Assembly (NCBI RefSeq): GCF_001668725.1
Contig: NZ_LZKL01000016.1
Span: 186,001 to 250,000, forward strand
Length of the DNA stretch: 64,000 nucleotides
DNA from: Mycobacterium sp. E787
GTDB taxonomy: Bacteria > Actinomycetota > Actinomycetes > Mycobacteriales > Mycobacteriaceae
Reading direction: 5' to 3'
Position numbers and translations under genes: made by a program
Part shown: piece by piece, positions 15,516 to 23,583 of the stretch
Layout of the letters: each line of letters starts with the position of its first letter
How positions within the stretch are numbered: position 1 is the stretch's first letter
Notes under the pieces: generated by a model
The model's database searches: none
What the model was told of the DNA's origin: nothing
Seen by the model: only the letters and a program-made list of their open reading frames with translations

Positions 15516-17459
15516 TCACATGGTGCGAGCCAGCCGGTCCGCCAGCAGCTCGGCGAACCGCGCCGGATCCTCGAGCGCGCCGCCTTCCGCGAGAAGCGCC
15601 GTGCCGTAGAGCAGCTCGGCGGTCTCCGCGGCCAGGGTGCGGGCCGCGTCGTCGTCCGCGTTCTTGTGGGCGTCCCGCAGGCCGGTGACGAGCGGATGAT
15701 TCGGGTTGAGTTCGAGGATGCGCTTGCCGATCGGCACGTCCTGCCCGGACGCCCGGTAGAGGCGCGCGAGCGCCGGCGTGATCCCGAAAGCGTCGGTGAT
15801 CAGGCAGGCCGGCGACTCGGTCAGGCGCGTCGACAGGCGCACTTCCTTGACATGGTCGCTCAACGTCTCGGTCAGCCAGGCCAGCAGGTCGGCGAACTCC
15901 TTCTGCTGCTCCTCGCGCTCGGCGCCGCTCTGCTCCTCCTCGGAGTCGAGGTCGACCTCGCCCTTGGCCACCGACTGCAGCGGTTTGCCGTCGAACTCGG
16001 TCACGGTGCCGACCCACACCTCGTCGACGGGGTCGGTGAGCAGCAGGACCTCATACCCCTTGGCCTTGAAGGCCTCGAGGTGCGGCGACTTGAGCAGCTG
16101 CTGCCGGGTCTCGCCGGTGGCATAAAAGATCTGCTGCTGCCCGTCCTTCATCCGCTCGACGTACTCGGCCAGTGTGGTCGGTTCCTCCTCGCTGTGCGTC
16201 GAGGCGAACGACGCCACGCGCAGCAGGGCGTCCTGGTTGTCGAAGTCCGACAGCAGCCCTTCCTTGAGGACTCTGCCGAACTGGGTCCAGAAGGTGCGGT
16301 AGTCGTCCGGCCGCTCGGACTGCAGGTCTTTGATGGTGGACAGGACCTTCTTGGTCAGCCGGCGACGGATCGCCTTGATCTGCCGGTCCTGCTGCAGGAT
16401 TTCGCGAGACACGTTGAGCGACAAGTCCTGCGCGTCGACGACGCCCTTGACGAAGCGCAGGTACTCGGGCATCAATTCTTCGCAGTCGCCCATGATGAAC
16501 ACCCGCTTGACGTACAGCTGAACCCCGGTTTTGGCGTCGCGGTTGAACAAGTCGAACGGGGCGTGGGAGGGGATGAACAGCAGGGCCTGGTACTCGAACG
16601 TGCCCTCGGCCTTCATCGCGATCACCTCGAGCGGGTCGTCCCAGGCGTGCGCGATGTGCTTGTAGAACTCCTTGTACTCCTCCTCGGAGACCTCGTCTTT
16701 GGGCCGGGCCCACAGGGCCTGCATCGAGTTGAGCGTCTCGGTCTCGACGGTGACGGTCTCCTCGCCGCCCTCCTCAGTTGCCGGCGTGCGTTTCTCGACC
16801 TCCATCCGGATGGGCCAGGCGATGAAGTCGGAGTACCTCTTGACCAGATTGCGGATCTTCCACTCCGCGGTGTAGTCGTGCAGTTCGTCCTCGGCGTCCT
16901 CGGGCTTGAGGTGCAAGGTCACCGACGTTCCCTGGGGGGCGTGCTCGACGGATTCGATGGTGTAGGTGCCCTGGCCGCTGGACTCCCACCGGGTGGCTTC
17001 GCTCTCGCCGGCCTTGCGGGTCAGCAGCTCGACCTTGTCGGCGACCATGAAGCTCGAGTAGAAGCCGATGCCGAACTGGCCGATGAGCTCCTCCGAGGCC
17101 CCGGCGTCCTTGGCGTTCTTGGCCTCCCTGAGCTGCTGGCGCAGCTCGGCGGTGCCGGACTTGGCCAGCGTGCCGATCAGGTCCACAACCTCGTCGCGGG
17201 TCATCCCGATGCCGTTGTCGCGAACGGTCAGGGTGCGCGCGTTCTTGTCGACGTCGATCTCGATGTGCAGATCTGAGGTGTCGACATCGAGGTCCTTGTT
17301 GCGGAAAGCTTCCAGTCGCAGCTTGTCCAGCGCGTCGGAGGCGTTCGAGATCAACTCCCGCAGGAACGAGTCCTTGTTGGAGTAGACGGAGTGAACCATC
17401 AGATCCAGGAGCTGGCGAGCCTCTGCCTGAAACTCCAACTGCTCGACGCGTGCGTTCAT
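15516..17459 (-). CDS. htpG: Chaperone protein HtpG (Hsp90)
   Basis: 647 aa, the normal length of bacterial Hsp90. N-terminal GHKL ATPase: LRELISNASDALDKLRLEA (catalytic Glu and Mg-binding Asn), DNGIGMT, GTLAKSGT, QFGIGFYSSFMVAD. Middle domain contains RGVVDAQDLSLNVSREILQ-type sequence (here KGVVD... with the catalytic Arg), and the C-terminal dimerisation domain ends near the stop. It is a cytosolic ATP-dependent chaperone. ATG 17459 has GGGAAGG just upstream; a longer frame exists but is not used. In M. tuberculosis Rv2299c is the counterpart. Confidence 0.97.
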   Translation of the reverse strand: MNARVEQLEFQAEARQLLDLMVHSVYSNKDSFLRELISNASDALDKLRLEAFRNKDLDVDTSDLHIEIDVDKNARTLTVRDNGIGMTRDEVVDLIGTLAKSGTAELRQQLREAKNAKDAGASEELIGQFGIGFYSSFMVADKVELLTRKAGESEATRWESSGQGTYTIESVEHAPQGTSVTLHLKPEDAEDELHDYTAEWKIRNLVKRYSDFIAWPIRMEVEKRTPATEEGGEETVTVETETLNSMQALWARPKDEVSEEEYKEFYKHIAHAWDDPLEVIAMKAEGTFEYQALLFIPSHAPFDLFNRDAKTGVQLYVKRVFIMGDCEELMPEYLRFVKGVVDAQDLSLNVSREILQQDRQIKAIRRRLTKKVLSTIKDLQSERPDDYRTFWTQFGRVLKEGLLSDFDNQDALLRVASFASTHSEEEPTTLAEYVERMKDGQQQIFYATGETRQQLLKSPHLEAFKAKGYEVLLLTDPVDEVWVGTVTEFDGKPLQSVAKGEVDLDSEEEQSGAEREEQQKEFADLLAWLTETLSDHVKEVRLSTRLTESPACLITDAFGITPALARLYRASGQDVPIGKRILELNPNHPLVTGLRDAHKNADDDAARTLAAETAELLYGTALLAEGGALEDPARFAELLADRLARTM

Positions 17460-17551
17460 GGCCTTCCCTACATTCGGCGTCCCGACATGACGTTTCAAAT
17501 TTACCGAGATCCGCGTCGCCCACGCGCAGGGGCTGGCCCTACCCTGAACGC

Positions 17552-18184
17552 ATGACCGTTGCACAACGCGAACGCGCCGCCCTCGTCGACACCCTGCGAG
17601 CCGTCGGGCCGGATGCGCCTACGCTGTGCGAAGGTTGGAAGACCCGAGACCTGGCCGCTCACCTGGTGATTCGCGAGTACCGGCCCGACGCCGCTCCGGG
17701 CATCCTGATCTCGTTTTTCGCTTCCCACACCGCCAAGCTGCAGGACGAGGTGGCGGGGCAGACGGAGTGGGATGAGCTGGTCGACAAGGTCGCGTCCGGC
17801 CCTCCGGTCTACTCCCCGTTCAAGCTGCTCGACCCGGTGGCCAACGTCGCGGAGATGTTCATCCACCACGAGGACGTCCGCCGCGCGCAACCGGACTGGG
17901 AGCCGCGGGTGCTCGAACAGGGGCTGTGCAGGGCGCTGCGCCGCACGCTGTCGCTGATGGCACGCATGACGCTGGCCAAGGTGCCCGGCCGGGTCGCCCT
18001 GCGCATCCCGGAGGGCAAGACGGTGCTGACCGCGGGGTCCGGCAAATTCGATGGCACGACGGTGGTCGTGACCGGTGCACCCGAGGAGCTGCTGCTGTTC
18101 TCCGTTGGCCGGGAGGCGCGGGTGGAGTTCGACGGCGATGCCGCGGCGGTGCAGGCGGTCCGCGACGCGCCGAAGGGGTTGTAG
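17552..18184 (+). CDS. TIGR03085 family metal-binding protein
   Basis: 210 aa, standard length. DinB-like four-helix bundle with GWKTRDLAAHLVIREYRP (His ligand) and VAEMFIHHEDVRRAQP (His-His-Glu), the two metal-binding blocks of the TIGR03085 subgroup of mycothiol-dependent maleylpyruvate isomerase-like proteins. Found throughout actinobacteria; reaction unknown, mycothiol conjugation is an inference from relatives. Divergent from htpG with 92 bp between starts. Confidence 0.75.
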   Translation: MTVAQRERAALVDTLRAVGPDAPTLCEGWKTRDLAAHLVIREYRPDAAPGILISFFASHTAKLQDEVAGQTEWDELVDKVASGPPVYSPFKLLDPVANVAEMFIHHEDVRRAQPDWEPRVLEQGLCRALRRTLSLMARMTLAKVPGRVALRIPEGKTVLTAGSGKFDGTTVVVTGAPEELLLFSVGREARVEFDGDAAAVQAVRDAPKGL

Positions 18185-18192
18185 TCAGCGGT

Positions 18193-19743
18193 TCAGCCGA
18201 AGGCCGCGCGCAGGTCTTTCTTGATCACCTTGCCGAATTGGTTGCGCGGCAGCGCGTCGACGATCACCAGTCGCTCGGGGTGTTTGTAGCGGCTCAGTCC
18301 TTGCGAACGGCAGTGCTGCACAAGGGAATCCAGCGAGACGCCATCGCCCGATGCGGGCACCACGACGGCGCACACGCGCTCGCCGGTGCGCGGGTCGGGC
18401 ACCCCGATGACCGCGACGTCGGCGACCGCGGGGTGGGTGGCCAGCGCGTTCTCCACCTCGAGGGCCGAGACGTTCTCGGCGTTGCGGATGATCGCATCCT
18501 TGATCCGGCCCGTGACGCGGACGTTGCCGTCCGCGTCGACCATCCCGAGATCACCGGTGCGCAGCCAGCCGTCCGCGTCGAACGCGTCGGCGTCCAGGGC
18601 GCCGTCGGCGTAGCCGAGGAAGCATTGGGGTCCCTTGAGCCGGAGCTCGCCCTCCTGCCCCGCGGCCAGCTCGATTTCCCCGTCGCCGACCACTCGAACG
18701 CTGACCCCGGGACCCGGCGAGCCAACGGTGTGGTCGAGCACCTCCGGCGCCGCGGTCAGCGAAGGTGAGGTGGCCACCGGGAATTCGGTGAGCCCCCACG
18801 CGTTCGCGATGCCGGGCAGGCCGAGGGTTTCGCGGACCTGGCGCCCCAGCTCGGCGGTGATGGGCGCGCCGCCGGCCAGGCCGCCGCGCGCGTAGGGGAA
18901 CAGCGGCTCGTCCCCGTGGTTCTGCTGGGCCTCGAGGAACGCCACGAAGAACGGTGTCGCCATGCCGAGGAACGTGGGGTTGTGCGCCGCCATGGCCAGC
19001 GGCGTGGTGGCCGGGTCGAACACCTCGAACAGCGCCAACCGCATGCCCGTCAACAGTGCGGCGGCCAGCATCACGGCGCCACCGATGTGGGCGATGGGAA
19101 AGGCGACGGGATCCACGTCGCTATCCGTGATTCCGATCTTGTTCACCAAGCCCACCGCGGGGGCCATCACCGACGCGTCGGTGTGGCGGATCCCTTTGGG
19201 CGACGAGGTGGTCCCCGACGAGTAGTAGATCCATCGAGCGTCCCCTGTGGGGTCCGGCGGCGGCCGCAAGGAATCGGCATCGGCGCGGGGCAGCCGAATC
19301 TCACCGGTCGCCGGCGGGGTGGCCAGATCGACGGTGATGACCTCGAAGCTCCGCCCCGCAGACAGCGACCGCGCCAGCCCACCGTAATCGAATTCGTGCC
19401 AAAACTCCGGCACCACAAGGAATTCCGACGAGAGCTGCGCGGTGATGAAGCCGACCTCGTGCTCGCGCAGGATCGGAATGATCGGGTTTTGCACCGCGCC
19501 AAGGCGCGCCAGCGCCGCCATCACGATGGTGGCCTCGAGCGTGGTCGGCAGCTGCCATGACACGACGGTTCCCGCGCCGATCCCCCGGCCGGCGAACGCG
19601 GCGGCCGTCGCGCACGCTGCGTCGTGGAACTGGCGCGCCGTCAAGCTGCGTCCATGGTCGTCGGCGAGCAGCGCCCGGTTCGACCCCCGCCGCGCCGCGT
19701 CGGCGATCAGACCCCAGTAGCCGGCGTCGCTGCCGACCGTCAT
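18193..19743 (-). CDS. Long-chain acyl-CoA synthetase-like AMP ligase (FadD family)
   Basis: 516 aa adenylate-forming enzyme. Motifs: YYSSGTTSSPKGIRHT (P-loop A3), NAWGLTEFP (A5), GWLRTGDLG (A7), GRIKDAIIRNAENVS (A8) and the C-terminal PRNQFGKVIKKDL with catalytic Lys (A10). It activates a carboxylic acid as acyl-AMP and usually forms the CoA thioester. The ATG start overlaps the stop of the thioesterase-fold gene by four bases (ATGA), so the two are one operon behind the palindrome at 20603-20635. A longer upstream extension of the frame lies inside the thioesterase gene. Chain-length preference cannot be read. Confidence 0.85.
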   Translation of the reverse strand: MTVGSDAGYWGLIADAARRGSNRALLADDHGRSLTARQFHDAACATAAAFAGRGIGAGTVVSWQLPTTLEATIVMAALARLGAVQNPIIPILREHEVGFITAQLSSEFLVVPEFWHEFDYGGLARSLSAGRSFEVITVDLATPPATGEIRLPRADADSLRPPPDPTGDARWIYYSSGTTSSPKGIRHTDASVMAPAVGLVNKIGITDSDVDPVAFPIAHIGGAVMLAAALLTGMRLALFEVFDPATTPLAMAAHNPTFLGMATPFFVAFLEAQQNHGDEPLFPYARGGLAGGAPITAELGRQVRETLGLPGIANAWGLTEFPVATSPSLTAAPEVLDHTVGSPGPGVSVRVVGDGEIELAAGQEGELRLKGPQCFLGYADGALDADAFDADGWLRTGDLGMVDADGNVRVTGRIKDAIIRNAENVSALEVENALATHPAVADVAVIGVPDPRTGERVCAVVVPASGDGVSLDSLVQHCRSQGLSRYKHPERLVIVDALPRNQFGKVIKKDLRAAFG

Positions 19744-20582
19744 CCGGCCGGCGGCTCGGCGATCGGACGGAACCCGGAGTGCGCGATCGCGACGGACACG
19801 GCACTGCCGATCGGGCCCGTCCGGTCGACCAGCACGGCCGCGCCGCTGGCTACGCCGTCGTGGCTGTGGTGGGTGAGCGAGGCCAGCCCGATGTATGGCC
19901 CGTCCGGCAGCCGGGTCAGCGTGAGGGTGTAGTCGACGTTGATGAACTGCAAACCGTTCGTGCCCCAATTGGCGAGCGACGCCGTGATGTCGGCGCCCAT
20001 CGCCGCGCGGGTGAAGGCGCCGAGCGGTTCGCCGTCGATGAGCGGGCGCGTCTCCTGCAGCCAGGTGTATTTGGGTCCGCGGCGGTCCGCCCAGTCGCGG
20101 TCGGGGTTCTGAATTCCGGTGCCCCAACCGTAAGTCCGCATGAACAGCGACGGTTGCGCGCCGTCGTCGATGGGCAGCGGGGGCATCTGGACCGGCGGGG
20201 ACCACACGTCCCCCTCGGGCTGCGGGCCGCGCCGCAGGAACAGCGCACTCCCCCGCGCGACGGGGACACCGCCCTGGGTGAGAACGGCCTCGACGAGCCG
20301 CAATCGCCGGCGATCGTGGCGCACCTGCGTGTGCACTTCGATCGGTTCGAGGGCGACCGGTGCGGGAAGGTCGACGGTCAGGCGCGCGGGCTGGAATGCG
20401 GGGTCGTCGACGGCGCGTTCGGCCGCCCGGCCCAAGAGGCCGCCCACCACGTGGCCGCTGAGTGACGGACCCCAGCCGCCGCGCGCGATTTCGGTTGGCA
20501 CGAAACGGTTTTCGTCGCGCAGGAAGTATGGCATCGGCGCGGCCGGATCAACGTCGTTCGGCAGGGTCTTCGTTTCGGTCAA
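19740..20582 (-). CDS. Acyl-CoA thioesterase family protein (TesB-like double hot dog)
   Basis: 280 aa. Two hot-dog domains as in TesB/4HBT_3 proteins: N-terminal block WGPSLSGHVVGGLLGRAAER with PARLTVDLPAPVALEPIEV, and C-terminal QFINVDYTLTLTRLPDGPYIGLAS...GVASGAAVLVDRTG. Hydrolysis of acyl-CoA is the expected activity. First gene of an operon with a FadD ligase, a pairing that suggests turnover or remodelling of one class of acyl-CoA or ring acid. Its start lies 21 bp from a large palindrome that is probably its operator. Confidence 0.7.
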   Translation of the reverse strand: MTETKTLPNDVDPAAPMPYFLRDENRFVPTEIARGGWGPSLSGHVVGGLLGRAAERAVDDPAFQPARLTVDLPAPVALEPIEVHTQVRHDRRRLRLVEAVLTQGGVPVARGSALFLRRGPQPEGDVWSPPVQMPPLPIDDGAQPSLFMRTYGWGTGIQNPDRDWADRRGPKYTWLQETRPLIDGEPLGAFTRAAMGADITASLANWGTNGLQFINVDYTLTLTRLPDGPYIGLASLTHHSHDGVASGAAVLVDRTGPIGSAVSVAIAHSGFRPIAEPPAG

Positions 20583-20602
20583 TGCACGACTCTTTCGGGT
20601 CA

Positions 20603-20635
20603 GAACGGCAACGGTAAATATTACAGTTCCCGTTC
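20603..20635. promoter_or_regulatory. 33-bp palindrome, probable operator of the thioesterase-FadD operon
   Basis: Two 15-bp arms, GAACGGCAACGGTAA and TTACAGTTCCCGTTC, flank ATA and pair at 13 of 15 positions. The inner part AACnGTAA-ATA-TTACnGTT is itself an ideal 19-bp dyad. It sits just upstream of the thioesterase start and also within the 3' intergenic space of the VIT gene. A TetR-type dimer pair is the likely binder; no regulator gene is adjacent. Confidence 0.6.
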
Positions 20636-20666
20636 CAGTCCCGACGCCCGGCGTCGACCGGGCCGG

Positions 20667-21401
20667 TCAGGCGATCGCGGCCCCCACCACGTGGCCGATC
20701 ACATACGTGACCGCCAGGGCGAGCCCGCCGCCGATGACGTTGCGGAGCACGGCCCGGCCCGGCGGCGCACCGCCCAGTCCCGCCGACACCGCGCCGGTGA
20801 GCACCAGGGCCAGGAGCACGGCGACGACCGTGGCCGGGATCCGCCAGGCCGCCGGGGGCGCCAGGATCACGATCAACGGCAGCAAGGCGCCCACCGTGAA
20901 CGACAGGGCCGAGGACAGCGCCGCCTGCCAGGGGTTGGTCAGGTCCTCGGGATCGATACCGAGCTCGATCTCGGCGTGCGCGAGGAACGGATTGTGGTCG
21001 GTGAGCTCCTCGGCCACGGTGCGCGCGGTCGCCGCCGACAGGCCCTTGCCTTCGTACAGCGTGGCCAGCTCGTCCAACTCCGCCGCCGGATCGTCGCGCA
21101 ACTCCTGAAGTTCCTTGGTCAACAGCGCCTGCTCGGTGTCCCGCTGGGTGCTGACGGAGACGTATTCACCGAGCGCCATCGACACGGCCCCGGCGGCCAG
21201 CCCGGCGATTCCGGCGGTCAGGATGGGGCCGCGGTCCACCGTCGCCGCCGCGACGCCCACGACGATGCCCGCGGTGGACACGATGCCGTCGTTGGCGCCC
21301 AGGACTCCGGCGCGCAGCCAATTCAGCTTCGACGAGACCGATCCCACGTGGGGTTCGGCCGGGTGGGAGGTAGCCGACACGACCGCCACGATATACGTCA
21401 A
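20667..21401 (-). CDS. VIT1/CCC1 family iron or manganese transporter
   Basis: 244 aa. Five membrane helices in the VIT pattern: LRAGVLGANDGIVSTAGIVVGVA in helix 1, GLAAGAVSMALGEYVSVSTQRD in helix 2 with the conserved Met and Glu of the ion path, a Glu-rich cytosolic three-helix region (KELQELRDDPAAELDEL..., EELTDHNPFLAHAEIELGI) that binds metal, and three more helices at the C-terminus. These proteins export Fe2+ or Mn2+ from the cytosol by H+ antiport. Two IdeR-like boxes lie upstream, which would tie expression to iron. Confidence 0.85.
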   Translation of the reverse strand: MTYIVAVVSATSHPAEPHVGSVSSKLNWLRAGVLGANDGIVSTAGIVVGVAAATVDRGPILTAGIAGLAAGAVSMALGEYVSVSTQRDTEQALLTKELQELRDDPAAELDELATLYEGKGLSAATARTVAEELTDHNPFLAHAEIELGIDPEDLTNPWQAALSSALSFTVGALLPLIVILAPPAAWRIPATVVAVLLALVLTGAVSAGLGGAPPGRAVLRNVIGGGLALAVTYVIGHVVGAAIA

Positions 21402-21422
21402 AACCGCTTCCTACCAGCAAAT

Positions 21423-21456
21423 ATAGGCTAGCCAAAGCGAGCGCAGGCTTGCCTTA
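21423..21456. promoter_or_regulatory. Tandem IdeR-like (DtxR-type) iron boxes
   Basis: From 21423 the plus strand reads ATAGGCTAGCCAAAGCGAG, matching 13 of 19 positions of the IdeR consensus TTAGGTTAGSCTAACCTAA. From 21456 the minus strand reads TAAGGCAAGCCTGCGCTCG, 11 of 19 matches with a strong half-site. They are 22-55 bp before the VIT-family gene. Matches are partial and counted by eye. Confidence 0.4.
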
Positions 21457-21526
21457 TTCGGCGTTTTTCGGCGCCGCCGCGTCCCCAAAAGTTGCACATG
21501 GGGTCGTCACAGCGGATCCATAGACG

Positions 21527-21538
21527 CGCTATCTAGCG
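21527..21538. promoter_or_regulatory. Short perfect dyad upstream of the Gly-Pro-rich protein
   Basis: CGCTA-TC-TAGCG is a perfect 12-bp dyad about 52 bp before the start codon at 21590, in the region shared with the divergent VIT gene. It may be an operator for the secreted-protein gene. Confidence 0.3.
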
Positions 21539-21589
21539 TGTGGATTGTTGGGGGGTTCTAGGAACTCACTTCTAGACAGGTGAAGGACT

Positions 21590-22210
21590 ATGAAATTAAA
21601 GCAATTCATCGCGGGGGGAACGATCGCCGGCGCTCTGGGTGCCGCCGCGTTGGGCATGGGTGCCGGTTCGGCGTTCGCCGCTCCGGGTCCGCAGCCGCCG
21701 GCCCCGGGTAACCACGGCGCCCCGGCGCCCGCGGACCACCGCCCGGCCGGACCGAACGATCCGGGCGGCCCGGGTGGGCCTCCGGGCGGCCCGGGCGGGC
21801 CCGGCAATCCTGGTGGGCCTCCGGGCGGACCCGGTCACCCCGGCGGTCCCGGTGGACCCCCGCCCGACCATCCCGGCGGCCCCGGTGGGCCCGGCGGTCC
21901 GGGCGGACCGCCGCCCGACCGTCCGGGCGACGACCATCCCGGCGGCCCCGGCGGTCCCGGTGGGCCCGGCGGACCGTGGCATGGCGATCCGCAGCGCGGC
22001 TACTTCCACGGTGCCCCGTGGGGCGACGGACCCGGACCTTGGGGATACGGTCCGCCGCCGCGGCCGGCCTGGGACAGGCCCCTTCCGCCCCCGGGCGGGC
22101 CATGGGGTTACGGCCCGATCAACTACTACGGGTACAACGAGACGCCCGTTTGGGATCCCGGATTCAACCAGTGGGGCTTCTGGTTCTTCGGGGTCTGGAT
22201 CCCGCTGTAA
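21590..22210 (+). CDS. Secreted Gly-Pro-rich (GGPGGP-repeat) protein
   Basis: 206 aa. Sec signal peptide (KLKQFIAGGTIAGALGAAALGMGAGSAFA, cleavage after AFA), then about 90 residues of GGPGGP/GPPGGPGG repeats with scattered His and Asp, then a Trp/Tyr-rich C-terminal region ending NQWGFWFFGVWIPL. This aromatic tail is the constrained part and recurs in other mycobacterial Gly-Pro secreted proteins, so it may fold or bind the cell envelope. No enzyme motif. Good ribosome site (AGGTGAAGGACT) before ATG 21590. Confidence 0.75.
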   Translation: MKLKQFIAGGTIAGALGAAALGMGAGSAFAAPGPQPPAPGNHGAPAPADHRPAGPNDPGGPGGPPGGPGGPGNPGGPPGGPGHPGGPGGPPPDHPGGPGGPGGPGGPPPDRPGDDHPGGPGGPGGPGGPWHGDPQRGYFHGAPWGDGPGPWGYGPPPRPAWDRPLPPPGGPWGYGPINYYGYNETPVWDPGFNQWGFWFFGVWIPL

Positions 22211-22222
22211 CAAGCCAATCCA

Positions 22223-22263
22223 CGCGGTACCCGCCTTGCCGTCCGGTGAGGCGGGTATCCGCG
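22223..22263. terminator. Bidirectional hairpin terminator
   Basis: TACCCGCCT (22228-22236) pairs perfectly with AGGCGGGTA (22249-22257), extended by CGCGG / CCGCG with one bulged base. It lies between the stops of two convergent genes (22210 and 22277) and is symmetric enough to end transcripts from both sides. Confidence 0.6.
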
Positions 22264-22276
22264 GGGTCCGTTAGGG

Positions 22277-23197
22277 TCAAGCCACTTCGGGCTTGATCTC
22301 CTCGATCACCCAGTCGGCGTAGTCGAGGTATTCGTCGATCCCGCGCACGGCGGGGACGGGCACCGCGCTGAAGGTAACCCCTTGCTCGGCAAGCTGATTC
22401 AGGGTGTCGATGAGCTCTTGGGCGCTCCTGCCGGGGCGTGCGTGCGGATCCTTGACCACGCGGTGGCCCTCACCGACGCGGTTGGTACCCAGCCCGTGCA
22501 TGATTTCGAAAGGCCGCCCGTCGTAGCCGGGTTGGCTTTTGAGGAATTGGACACGTTCGGCGATCTTGTCCGGTGGGGTCAAAAACGGCCACCAGCCCGA
22601 GGCGAATCGCGCCGCGCGCTTGAGGGCGGCATCGGCGTCGCCTCCGACCCAGACCGGAAGGTGGGGTTTCTGAACGGGTTTGGGTTCGAATGCCATGTCG
22701 CGGAAGGAGACGTATCTGCCCTCGAAACGGGGCGATTCGCTGGTCCACAGTTCGATGATCGCCGCGAGATATTCGTCGGCGATGCGGCCGCGCTCGTGGA
22801 ACGGTACCCCGAGGAAGTCGAATTCGCGTTCCAGCCAACCGATTCCGAAGGTGACCATCATGCGCCCGCTGCTCATCCAGTCGGCGGTCGCCAGCGCTTT
22901 GGCGACCACGATCGGATGCTGCAGCGGCAGCACCGTGACGCACGAATTCAGCCGGATCTTCTCGGTGGCTCCCGCGATGTAGGCCTGCGCGACGGTGGAA
23001 TGGAGGTAATGCGGACCGGACAGCTCGACGTGGTCGGTGGGGATGACGAAATGCTCGGGGATCGCGATCATGTCGTAGCCCATCGCCTCGGCGCGCTTGA
23101 CCATTCGGGTTTGGTCAGCGCCCGTGACGTCGGCTTCCCACGGCTGGGTGATTGCCTTGAGGCGCAGCATGTGCGGTAGGGGGAAGGCGAATTTCAC
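22277..23197 (-). CDS. LLM class F420-dependent oxidoreductase
   Basis: 306 aa TIM-barrel of the luciferase-like monooxygenase family. The N-terminus (MGYDMIAIPEHFVIP), TEKIRLNSCVTVLPLQHPIVVAKALATADWMSSGRMMVTFGIGWLEREFDFLGVPFHERGRIADEYL and PHLPVWVGGDADAALKRAARFASGW are the conserved blocks of the mycobacterial TIGR03619/F420 subgroup. It probably transfers hydride between F420 and an unknown substrate. Start: GTG 23197; an ATG nine codons later (23170) is possible. Confidence 0.8.
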   Translation of the reverse strand: MKFAFPLPHMLRLKAITQPWEADVTGADQTRMVKRAEAMGYDMIAIPEHFVIPTDHVELSGPHYLHSTVAQAYIAGATEKIRLNSCVTVLPLQHPIVVAKALATADWMSSGRMMVTFGIGWLEREFDFLGVPFHERGRIADEYLAAIIELWTSESPRFEGRYVSFRDMAFEPKPVQKPHLPVWVGGDADAALKRAARFASGWWPFLTPPDKIAERVQFLKSQPGYDGRPFEIMHGLGTNRVGEGHRVVKDPHARPGRSAQELIDTLNQLAEQGVTFSAVPVPAVRGIDEYLDYADWVIEEIKPEVA

Positions 23198-23235
23198 TCC
23201 CGCATTCTGGCCGTCCCAGTGGGCACCGGCAATAG

Positions 23236-23253
23236 TATAGCATTTCTGCTATA
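23236..23253. promoter_or_regulatory. Operator/promoter dyad of the XRE-nucleotidyltransferase pair
   Basis: TATAGCA-TTTC-TGCTATA is a perfect 7-bp inverted repeat ending nine bases before ATG 23263. It contains a TATATT-like -10 and so fits autorepression by the XRE protein of a leaderless or short-leader transcript. Confidence 0.6.
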
Positions 23254-23262
23254 TTACTGGAC

Positions 23263-23583
23263 ATGACGTCCTACGGTGGCGACCTGGTCCGTGAGGCGCG
23301 CCGGCGCGCGGGTCTCACACAGGCCGAATTGGCGATCCGCGCTGCTACAACGCAGTCGGCCGTCGCCCGCTGGGAGTCCGGCCGCACCGCCATCAGTCTC
23401 GATGACGTTCGTAGATTGGTGCGCTTGTGCGGCTTCGACCTAGAGCTGATGCTGGTGCCGCGCGACGACAGCGATACGGCGCAGGCGACTCGGCTTGCGG
23501 ACCTGAGCGGCCAGGAGCGCATGGATCGACATGCCCGGGTGGCGCGGCAGCTCGCTGCACTGCGGCAGGCCGGAGGGGACTGA
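23263..23583 (+). CDS. XRE-family HTH regulator, probable antitoxin
   Basis: 106 aa. Helix-turn-helix at residues about 8-62: LVREARRRAGLTQAELAIRAATTQSAVARWESGRTAI, a canonical Cro/C1 type domain, then a short C-terminal helical part rich in Arg and Asp that may contact the partner. Directly followed, with overlapping frames, by a nucleotidyltransferase gene; such HTH plus NTase pairs form toxin-antitoxin modules. Its own palindromic operator is next to the start. Confidence 0.7.
   Translation: MTSYGGDLVREARRRAGLTQAELAIRAATTQSAVARWESGRTAISLDDVRRLVRLCGFDLELMLVPRDDSDTAQATRLADLSGQERMDRHARVARQLAALRQAGGD

Noticed and set aside
15666..17276. 536-residue plus-strand open frame
   Set aside because: Antisense to htpG; composed of low-complexity Val/Gly/Leu runs caused by the htpG codons.
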